A DNA stretch of 64,000 nucleotides, taken from Hypoxylon rubiginosum. Taxonomy: Eukaryota > Ascomycota > Sordariomycetes > Xylariales > Hypoxylaceae. Positions 55,178-64,000 of the stretch are shown here, piece by piece. Location: NCBI GenBank assembly GCA_902806565.1, contig CADCXA010000068.1, forward strand, positions 434,001 to 498,000, given 5' to 3'. Below the pieces are notes generated by a model. That model ran no database searches. It worked only from the letters and a program-made list of their open reading frames with translations, and was not told the origin of the DNA. Positions within the stretch are counted from its first letter, which is position 1. Each line of letters begins with the position of its first letter. The position numbers and the translations under genes were made by a program.

Positions 55178-55810
55178 TCAAGCATTGCCACCAGTCCCCT
55201 CCTGTAAGCGCTCCCTCACCTCCATCAGTGCCTTTCCTAGCCTATTCTCCCCCCAATGCTGCTGATTGTGGCCCCCCATTGCTTGTTTAGCAGTGAAGCC
55301 AATGCCCCATACACGGTCCTGGGAAGCAGCCTCTGCTAGTAAACGATTGCAAGTATCTAGCAAGAGACTTTTTAACCGAGGATTCTGGTCAAATTTGGCC
55401 AGATTTCCAGCAACCACAACAAGGCTCTTAATTTTATCCCAGCTAGCTGAACAAAATCCGTTTGTTAAGCTAGCTAACCGTTTTTGTTCCTTCGGATCGC
55501 GTGTAGCAAGTATAAGCTTTTGCGTTGCGGAATCGTGAAACCGGCCAGCCTTGCAATACATCATGAATTGCTCGGCGCAATTAAAATATATCGGCTGCCA
55601 TCCTTCAGGGTCGTCTTCATCAATGGGGTGTCCAATTAGGCGAGACATCTCGCCTTTACTAACTGTAAAAGTAGCGGGATACCATTGGCAGAACTCGCCG
55701 TAGGCTTCGTTAGGCTTGAAGAAAAAGAGAGGTTCATTTGAATCCCTATATTGTCTGATGGGAGCTTTAGATCCTCGCTGGACCTTGTCGGTATGACTCT
55801 TCGATTTCAT
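55178..55810 (-). CDS. NADAR-domain protein (YbiA-like ADP-ribose N-glycosidase family)
   Basis: 210 residues, no intron. A full NADAR domain: EPLFFFKPNEAYGEFCQWYP (26-45, the loop after strand 1), YFNCAEQFMMYCKA (75-88, E80 and K87 as in the EhayqaaK motif), AEAASQDRVWGIG (159-171, E160 and D165 with WGIG) and HWGENRLGKALMEVRERL (185-202). Length and motif spacing are normal for the family, whose founding member is E. coli YbiA. Bacterial NADAR enzymes act on ADP-ribose linkages, including guanine-linked ADP-ribose, and RibX-type relatives cleave riboflavin intermediates. No signal or membrane segment, so cytosolic or nuclear. Short convergent spacing (78 bp) to the ART-like gene suggests a functional link, which is inference. 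Confidence 0.92.
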   Translation of the reverse strand: MKSKSHTDKVQRGSKAPIRQYRDSNEPLFFFKPNEAYGEFCQWYPATFTVSKGEMSRLIGHPIDEDDPEGWQPIYFNCAEQFMMYCKAGRFHDSATQKLILATRDPKEQKRLASLTNGFCSASWDKIKSLVVVAGNLAKFDQNPRLKSLLLDTCNRLLAEAASQDRVWGIGFTAKQAMGGHNQQHWGENRLGKALMEVRERLQEGTGGNA

Positions 55811-58629
55811 TGTTATCGTGCTTTGTGAAATATTTGTTATGTGTATTGGCTTGTTTATTTGAACAAGATGTATGTGGGTAAGAAAGGTGCGTCGAGGTTT
55901 TTTATGACTGGAAAAGCGAGAGGAGCTTTGGTCTGTTTAGGAGAGGAGGTAGTTGGGCTTTAAATAAAATCTGGAATGCCCAGAGCGTGTGATAATGGCA
56001 AAAATATGAAACCTTAGGGGGAAGTCCAAATCATTTTAACTCTCACTTACCTCCTAGGTGCATGTAGGTAGGTATATACGGAAGGTAAATCCAGAAAATT
56101 TCAGTCATGAAAGCGTCTCAGCTTTTAGATTGGTAAATGTTTAAAAAGTTCAAAGCAACGATGCCAACTCAGCTCAACATATATATCTTTTGGAGAATAT
56201 TAAGGTTACGTACAGGTGATAAATCATAAGACAGTTTATTCCTAGTACGCGGATCCTTTCCTTATTGTATAGCGTTAAAATATCTCTACCTAGGTAGGTA
56301 ATTATCAAAGTTAAGATGTTAATAAATATAGTAGTAAGCTATTGTTGGCTCAGAAGGGTAAATTGATGTTATAGAAGGAAAAATCCAACTTTTCCTGCTA
56401 CATTTTAGAATTGGCTAATATCCCTGCTCATTAGGTAACTATCCCACACATGGCCAAATATCCCTTGAGCAGTACAAAGGGCTGTTTAATATACTCGAAC
56501 ATGAAGCTATTCCCAGTATTTCCTTGTTCTTCCTGCCCTTAAAATTTGTGGCGATTTGTCCTTTTAATTATAGAATCTCCCTGAATCTCCATATCACACA
56601 GACAGGACAAAGAAACACACAAACACACACACACACAAATCCACCTAATCCAACCTACTCATGGCCTTGGTCTTAGGGGTACCATAAACACACAAAACAA
56701 ACCGAATCAGGTCTTCAAAACCGATAAAAAGAACCGCTAGAATCGGGCTGGTCGTCATGAATCTTCGTGGTAAAAAGGAAGAGGATTTCTAAGGAGGTAA
56801 CTTCGTATTTAATGGCAATCAACTTCTCTTTATTTCATTAGTACTGCCATAATTTCACCGGCCAATCGGACACTTATAATCGCCCTACACTTTTCCTTTG
56901 CGGTTCTATCGCTCCAAGTCTGGACATAATGCTTATACGAAGAATTCAGAGGACATGGGCTGATGTGTGGCTAGCCAATCAGAGCTGAGCTTAGTTGTAG
57001 CGTTGGCAAAAGCTCCCCCTTCCTCCCAGCCAGGGGCTCGAGAAGAAATGGCGGAGTCTTGGCATTATTTTGGTGGTCTGAGCTCCAAAAGAAAGCTAAG
57101 AATCGGTTGAAGGCTCTGATTGGCTAGCCACACTTCAGCGCACGTCCGATGAATTCTTCGTAGATTCATTTACTCTCTTCCACCACCGCTTAAAAAGAGT
57201 GATAATTAATATAGCTTAATAGAGCTCATTTTGCGTGACCTTTCTATACCATTTGCACATTTATAAATCTTGTTATGATAAAATTATAAAGGAAAAGGTT
57301 GAAAAGTGCGGGGCGATTTTAAGTATCTGATTGGCTGCTGAAATTGTGGCAGTACTAATGAAATAAAGAGAAGTTGATCGTAAGAGTGTGTATATGTAGG
57401 TACCTAGGTACGTAATCCCCCATAATGACCTGATTTTAGTGCTGTGGGGGGGAAATTAGGTTCTTTACGTTCTTTACTCATACAACATCAATTTATCGTC
57501 TGCTTCATTTCGATAGCTTAACTTAACAATGATGAAAAATCCTCCCTTTATGGACTTCATATCGCTATTATCAATAAGCCTCGGAGCCACGTGTATATCC
57601 TCGTTTATGAACATGTCTTGTTCGTCCGAGGTTATGCTAATTCGAAATAGGGCCCTCGTGGTTCCAAGTAGCGTCGCCATAGCATGGTCATGGCATCGAG
57701 AGTAGCGTCCAGTGTAGATATGAGCTGAACTCTAGCGCACCGCTTCTTCTTCCTAGCTGCCTAGCCACCATCTAAACCTTTCTTGCTACACTCGTCTTGG
57801 ACGGACAAATCGATGGTCTTCATTCAGCTGTCGCTAGTATCGGCTTTTGTACTTGAAAGGCATAACCTCCAAAGTATGGCCGACCTAGCACAGGCCACGA
57901 ACGGCCCAGCGGGTGAGTGACACCTGTCAGATCAGCCCATTAAGAGCGATGTCACCTCCAGACTCAGATCCCATATACTTTTAACATCTTCCTTCCTACA
58001 GGCCAGAATAATCACAAGTATCACATCCAAGGTCTAGTTTTTCAAATAGCTACCCTTCTCAGGGTCCAAGGTCTCTGGAATATATTAGAAGTTTGACAAG
58101 AGCCGCATGCATACAATGCTGTCTGGTATTTCCTAGCGTCTTTTAGTCTTGATGCAACCTAGCTCGCTGTATGAAATGTCCCCCTGATCTTTTCACCTAG
58201 AATACCCCTGACTAGGACCTCGCTAATGCCCTCAGGCATACCAGGGCTTACCGACTCTTTGGAACAGATGGCGAACCAAGATCTCTTGAGATCTGGCCCT
58301 GGGCCCGCGGCTCTCCGGGATGTCAGGGGGATACCCAGACATCCCATTTGAGGCCTGCTTCCGCTTCGAACGATCTAGACCGGCCAAAGAGTTTGCTATC
58401 TAGGTATCTAGGTAGATAATTTTTTACCTAGCTGGATAAACAGTCGGCTGATACGAATATCACTGGCCAAGACGTTTGATTATATATGCCTACCTACGTT
58501 GAAAGGATGTCGATGATGTTCGTGGGCTGCCCTTCGCATTCCTCTTTTACCGGTTCTCTTCCACATTCGTTCCTTGTTACTATCTCCTAAGGTGGTTCTC
58601 TCCGCCTGAGGAATACTAGAACTAGAAGG
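55811..58629. other. 2.8-kb intergenic region with a foldback element
   Basis: Contains the inverted-repeat element at 56818-57378, a CA-rich tract near 56610-56638 and several TACCTAGGTA palindromes. A 68-codon minus-strand frame at 57474-57680 has an ordinary composition but no family, so it is not called. The right end is the promoter of the pectinesterase gene. Confidence 0.6.
56818..57378. mobile_element. Foldback / MITE-like element, ~560 bp
   Basis: The outer 90 bases (from ATCAACTTCTCTTTATTTC at the left, 56818) recur inverted at the right end (to 57378), with about 85% identity. A second inverted pair of about 50 bases lies inside: GTGTGGCTAGCCAATCAGAGC near 56965-56985 and its reverse complement near 57114-57134, with TACGAAGAATTCA flanking. 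About 80 bases of extra sequence separates the two pairs in the right arm only. The centre has no open frame. The piece GGCGGAGTCTTGGCATT near 57050 is almost the same as one in the 33.7-kb element. A non-autonomous DNA transposon by structure; no target duplication was found. Confidence 0.75.
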
Positions 58630-61600
58630 ATGCCTAGTCTCTTGATTCTTTTGCTCCTGTGCTTTTGCACATGGAGCACCGCATCAGAAGGTTTAGTGAC
58701 TACTCCTCTAATTCACCCTACGCTCGTTTCTTGTCATCGTCGTCCCCATAACTCTAGCACTGCACTTGTATCCGAGTCCATTTCTGTACATTCATTATCT
58801 TCTTTGTCGTCTACCCAATTGGAGACTTTAGCAACTGCTTCATCAGAGCAATATTCGGTCACTTCAGAACGTAGCTCGTCCTTTTTTACACCTGTTTCAG
58901 AATCAACAACATTTAGGCCTACCCAGTCGACAACTATCAGCTATGGAGAAACCTCACTCGTTGCAGCCTCGTCTTCTTCATCATATTCGGAAACTCACAC
59001 ACTTTCGAGTTCTTATCCTGCCGGCGAATCTAGTTCGGGGACCGTATCAACCCAGATAACATCCAGTACTTCTGTGTCGTCGACTGGCCTCCTGACAAGC
59101 AGTTCAGAATCATATTTCGTTCCGGCCACGGAATCGGGCACCTCGCCGTCAACATCGTCACCTTCAAGGAGCACGGACTCGTATTCCCAACTTTCCACTC
59201 AGTCGAGCGTTTCATCTACTGATATCGGCTCGACCATCTCTGCCTACTCTTCCGTTTCTTCTGCTGTTTATACGTCTTCTTCACAACTATCTCCACCTAC
59301 ATCATCCATTGCCCCTGTACAGGCGGCTAACAATTCTTCAGTCATCACTGTATCTCCTGACGGAAGCTCGGGATATTCATCCATTGGCGCAGCCATCTCC
59401 TATGCCCAAACTAATGGCTATTCTGTCGTGAATATCCTTGCCGGTACCTACACTGAAAACGTTGTCATCTCAGGGACAGCAGCTGTGACTGTGGTCGGTG
59501 AGACGACCTCAGGATCAACCGACTACAAGGGGAATTTGGTGAACATATCGAACGGTGGAGGAACTTCGGCACCCCTGACTTTCAACACCAATTCAGGAAA
59601 AGGTGTCGCATGGAAGAATATCAACTTCCTAAACACGAACACAGCCTCAACAGCGGGACTTGTGTATCTTCGTGGTTCCAAGAATGCATTTTATTCCTGC
59701 GCGTTCACAGCCGCAGGTCCCGTGGCTTTTGGCGGAAGTTATGCGTCTGGTATCATCGCAAATTCATACCTTGAAGCGGCTGACAAAGTTATATCGTCGT
59801 ACGCGTCCTTGTACATCTACGGTTCGACAATCACTGCAACCAGCAGCAATGCTTTAATTGTTTACAATAAAGGGGCCACCTCTGGGACCACTTTGTATAA
59901 CTCCACCGTCGTCCTGGACACTTGCAGCGTCATCCAGAAGACGGGCTCTTCGAACACCAATGTCTTTATGGCCGCTGCCAACGGTGTCGGCTCTGTAGTA
60001 GTCTACCGTGACACCTCGTTGGCTAGTTTCATTGCAGGCTCGGGCGTGCACGTGGACTCTACCACCCAAGACTCCAGGAACGCGTATATCGAATTTCACA
60101 CCAGCGGTGCCGGTAGCTACTCCAGCAAGACTTCCTCCCGAGCAGCTTATGTCTCTTGGGTTACTGATGCTATGGCGCTCTCGGCGTACAAGATTTCCGC
60201 CTTCTTTACTACTGCCTATCCGACCGTTGCCGTAACCACCGTTGACTGGATTGATCCCGCTGTCTTGAGCGCTATTCAGGCGAGCAATGGTGGTGACTCT
60301 AGCTCGAGCTCGAGCTCGTCGGCCTCTGTCATTACTACCGCAAGCAGTTCAATCTCTTCACTAAGTACTGGAAGCATTTCGACTTCTTCGCTGAATGCTG
60401 GGAGCACTTCGACTTCTTCACTAAGCACTGAGAGCATTTCAACCTCTTCCGTACCTACCGCGAGCACTGTAACCTCATCACTGAATAGTGCAGATTCGTC
60501 GAGTGCTTCCGTCTCAACTATCTCTTCATCAGAAGTGATTGTCTCCACATCGTCGATTTCTCAGTCTTCAGTATCTTCGACAAGTTCAATATCGTCAACA
60601 AGTTCGGTATCAAGTTCGGTATCGTCAACAAATTCGGTATCCTCGACGAGTTCAGTATCCTCAACAAGTTCGGTGTCCTCGACAAGTTCAAGCTCTAGCG
60701 CATCTGCAAGCGCCACATGCATTCCATCGTCTATGCCCAGCACTGCGCTGGTTGTTGGCCCTGAGGAATCGTCATGTGCAAAGTACACCAGCATCAGTGC
60801 TGCCATCGCTGCATTGCCAGCCGACTCGACCACGCAATACATCTACATACTGGCTGGGACATACACCGAACAGGCCACGCTTGCTCGAACTGGTGCAACT
60901 ATCATCCGTGGTGAAACAACCAACTCCCTGTCCTACTCGTCGAATCTAGTCACTATCAAGTACACCGCCGCAGTCTCTGCTAGTGCTGGAGGATCTTCTA
61001 GTACGGCAGCCTTTTTGGCTAACAAATATGAAGCTAAACTGGTCTCGTTCTATAACATCAATTTCGAGAATTCATACACTGCTACGACAAATTACGTCTC
61101 CCTTGGCGTTTATGCCAAAGGAAAGCAAGTGGCGTTTTATGGTTGTTCTATCAAGGCTACACAGGGTGCTCTGTATCTTGATTATGGAAACATTTTCTTC
61201 AGCGGGGGACGGATCGAGGGTACTACGGATTTCATTTGGGGCCAAGGTGCGGGTTATATTTACCGCTCCCTTATTGTCACCAACAGCGCTACTACTGGCC
61301 AGAGCATCGCAGCCCACAAATATCAGGGTTCGTACGGCAAGTCTCTGTTTGTCTTTGATGCATCCGCCATTGTTCCAAAGGACAGCTCTCTACCTAAAGG
61401 GAGTACCTACCTTGGTCGCGATTACAGCACCAACTCTACCGTTGCCTTTGTCAATTCTTACATGGATGAGCACGTCGCGACTCTTGGCTGGAAAGTCGCT
61501 TCTAGTTCCACGTTTACGGGCTCCTTCGTCGAGGCCAACAATACGGGGCCGGGAGCTGCTACAGCGGGACGCGTGTCCAACGCGAAAATACTTACAGACA

Positions 61601-64000
61601 GCTCAGCCTACACGGTATCTAATGTCCTGGGAGATGTAAGCTGGCTCGATACCTCCGCTATAGCACCCTTCTCAGGCTGGCCTAGTTCAGTGTATGCTTC
61701 AACCGTCACAAGCACCTCGTCATCGGCCTCCGTGTCGGTATCTGCGACTGCGTCTGCAACGGCATCTACAACTGCGTCTGCGTCTGCATCTGCATCCGGC
61801 TCTACATTTACAGTTGCACCAACTCCTACGTCGGGTCAATTCGGTAGCGTTTCGTCTGCCATTGCAGCACTCCCCGTCGATGGCCTGGAATATACCATCT
61901 ACATCTTAGCTGGTACTTACCAAGAACAATTCTCAATCACTCGTCGCGGAAAGGTAACACTACGGGGAGAGACAACCTTCGCAAACGACTTCAGCAAGAA
62001 TACCGTCTTGATACAGTTTAGTGACGGAGTGTCAACCAGTGCCAACCAAAATGAAGAGACGCCGGTGATCAACTGGAAAAACACCAATGGAGATGGGTTG
62101 GCCTTGTACAACATCAATTTCACCAATACGTATCCGCAGACCTCTAGTACCGCTGCCTTGGCAGCCGACTTCTATGGTCAGAATATGGCTGCTTATGGAT
62201 GTGCTTTCAAGGGATACCAGGACTCCCTTCTCGTCAACCAAGGCATCCAGGTCTTCAGCAACTCGTATATCGAAGGCAGCGTCGACTTTATTTGGGGATA
62301 TAGCAAAGCTTATTTTCACCAATGCTACGTCGCATCTAACACTCCAAATGCATATATCACTGCGCAAAACCGACCAAGCTCGAGCTGGGCTGGTGGCTTC
62401 GTGTTCGACCGTTCCATCATCACCTATACGTCGAGCTACGGTACTACATATGGTTCAACTTATCTAGGCAGACCGTGGTCTCAATACGCAGTCGTTGTGT
62501 ACATGAACTCGTACCTAGACCAGCATATCTCTTCTGCAGGCTGGAGTACCTGGCAAACAAGTGACGCCCGCACTGCAGTGAGTTAAAAATCCCTCTTGCT
62601 CTTACTTCAGACCCACTGACAACCCCCTAGAATGTTATGTTCGGCGAATACAATAACACCGGCCCAGGAAATTGGACGAGCTCTCGGGCGAGTTTCGCAA
62701 GTCAGCTCACAGACTCCCAAGCTGCTTCGTACTCGTTGAGTACATTTATCGGAAGCACCGCTTGGCTTGATATGACCGCCTACAATCTCGTCCCCAGCTA
62801 CAGCCTTCCGTCTCCTACCAGTGGGCAAACTAGCAATAGCACTACAGTTAGCTGGACTCATCCAACCGATGGTACTACGCCACCAGACGGTGCCGTTCTC
62901 GTCTCCGTCGATGGCCGTGTATCTGGTTCCTACAAGAACTTAACAAGTGCTCTGGCTAGCCTCCCGACTGACTCCACGACCCAGATCATTTTCATGTACC
63001 CTGGTGTATACAACGAACAGACGCCAGCTATCAATCGCGCTGGTCAAGTAGTCATCATGGGATATACGGATGATGCCCCCGGCCGCACGTACAAGACCAA
63101 CCAAGTCACTGTCACTCAAGCACGGGGTTTGTCTATTAGCCCTCCTCCGACCGGGCATAGCAACGCCGAAACAGCTACAATTCAGACGGCGAGCAAGAAG
63201 ATTTCTATGTATAATATCGACATTATTAACTCGGAGAATCTTGATGGCTCGCAGTCCAATTATGTTACCCTCGCTGCCAGTATTTACGGCGACAAGGTTG
63301 GTTTCTACGGCTGTAGCTTTATCGGCTGGCAGGATACTCTGCTTACCGGTGCCACGTCTGGTTACCAGTATTACGAGAGCTGCTATATTGAGGGTGCCAT
63401 TGATTTCATATGGGGTTACTCAAAGGCATATTTCAAGGGCAGCACAATCGCTGCGAAGCGGGCGAAGTCTGCCATGACTGCTCACAGCCGATCTAGTTTG
63501 ACTGCGATCGGTGGATACATCTTTGACCAGTGCCTGTTCACAGCCGCAGCTACAGCAACTGTCGACTTGACTGGGCAGGTATACCTTGGTCGACCTTACT
63601 CTCAATATGCATTGGTCGCCATAAAGAACAGCTATCTTGATAATGTGATTCAGCCAGCCGGATGGAAGATTTGGTCAACCACCGACCCACGAACTGATCA
63701 TATCACCTTCGCCGAATACAACAACTCCGGGCCCGGTAACTGGGAGAACAATGCTGCCGCACGGCAAGCATTTCAGAACTGCACGCTTTTAACGGCAGAC
63801 AGCTACCCATTGACGAGCGTTATGGATAGCACAGACTGGATTGATATGACATACTGGAATAGTATCGTGACACCGACCCCAGCAACAGCGACAACGAATC
63901 CTACGAATCCAACAAATACAACAAGTACATACAGTGGTACAGAGCCTCCGGCAAACGCATACATCGTTTCCAAAACCTCTATCGAAGGCAAGACCACGTA
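58630..64000 (+). CDS. Secreted multi-domain pectin methylesterase (CE8), at least four tandem domains; 3-prime end outside window
   Basis: Two exons seen: 58630-62577 and 62631-64000 (intron 53 nt, GTGAGT...TAG), more than 1770 residues and still open at the window end. Signal peptide MPSLLILLLLCFCTWSTASEG, then a Ser/Thr-rich region to about 235. Four pectinesterase beta-helix domains follow: 1 (about 238-552), 2 (about 696-1020), 3 (about 1060-1375), 4 (about 1404-1720), separated by Ser/Thr linkers. The last readable residues (NAYIVSKTSIEGKTT) look like the start of a fifth. Catalytic Gln-Asp, Asp and Arg: all lost in domain 1; in domain 2 Q845 is followed by Gly, with D867 and R930 kept; domains 3 (Q1197-D1198, D1219, R1281) and 4 (Q1550-D1551, D1574, R1637) are complete. 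Fungal pectinesterases normally have one domain of about 330 residues. They de-methylate plant cell-wall pectin outside the cell. Confidence 0.88.
60555..60700 (+). repeat. Coding minisatellite for SSTSV units
   Basis: A 15-base unit (TCGACAAGTTCGGTA-like) repeats about eight times with small changes, encoding SSTSVSSTSV in the linker between pectinesterase domains 1 and 2. Just upstream (60340-60480) a longer 30-45-base degenerate repeat encodes TSSLSTxSIS-like units. Confidence 0.85.

Noticed and set aside
57474..57680. 68-codon minus-strand frame
   Set aside because: Ordinary composition but no family, no neighbouring exons and next to a mobile element.

Overview
The window is nuclear DNA of a filamentous ascomycete, most likely a Sordariomycete. 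Most genes carry short spliceosomal introns (about 45-190 nt) with GT...AG ends and CTAAC/CTGAC-type branch sites. The recognisable products are typical of Pezizomycotina: a DUF7918 protein, an NmrA/EasG-type reductase, an S10 carboxypeptidase, a P450, a CE8 pectinesterase and a Ser/Thr-rich GPI-anchored protein. Intergenic DNA is sprinkled with the palindromic motif TACCTAGGTA. No operons, tRNAs, rRNAs or CRISPR arrays were seen. I rebuilt exon structures by eye from reading frames, splice signals and protein motifs.

Layout. 1-21.4 kb is gene-poor, with only two convincing genes: the DEAD-box helicase DBP8 (3.6-5.2 kb) and an acidic conserved protein (14.7-15.5 kb). The rest of that stretch holds microsatellites, minisatellites and homopolymer runs. 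21.4-33.4 kb is a dense housekeeping block: mitochondrial Fe-S factor IBA57/CAF17, a J-domain protein of the Cwf23/DNAJC17 type, a divergent protein kinase, a head-to-head pair that looks like the thymine-to-uracil salvage pathway (iso-orotate decarboxylase and thymine 7-hydroxylase), an alpha/beta hydrolase, and the ER fatty-acid-elongation dehydratase PHS1. 33.4-44.5 kb holds a 250-bp MITE-like element, a DUF7918 protein with two SUMO-interaction-like motifs, a small hypothetical ORF, a DUF1349 protein, a MYND-finger protein and an EasG-like NmrA reductase. 44.5-64 kb is richer in accessory and secreted functions: a ~1000-residue Thr/Ser-rich GPI-anchored surface protein built from tiny exons, a secreted serine carboxypeptidase, a cytochrome P450, a convergent pair made of an ADP-ribosyltransferase-like protein and a NADAR-domain hydrolase, a 560-bp foldback element, and a giant secreted protein with at least four tandem pectin methylesterase (CE8) domains that runs off the window.

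How genes may work together. The two strongest functional pairings are (i) 27.1-30.2 kb, where a thymine oxidase and the decarboxylase that removes the resulting 5-carboxyl group share one intergenic promoter region, and (ii) 53.7-55.8 kb, where a protein with ADP-ribosyltransferase-like sequence features lies tail-to-tail, 78 bp apart, with a NADAR protein, a family known to remove ADP-ribose. The second resembles bacterial DarT-NADAR modules in logic and is the best candidate for an undescribed system, but the transferase call is by motif reading only. The multi-domain pectinesterase is the most striking single gene: catalytic residues are absent in domain 1, partly lost in domain 2 and intact in domains 3 and 4.
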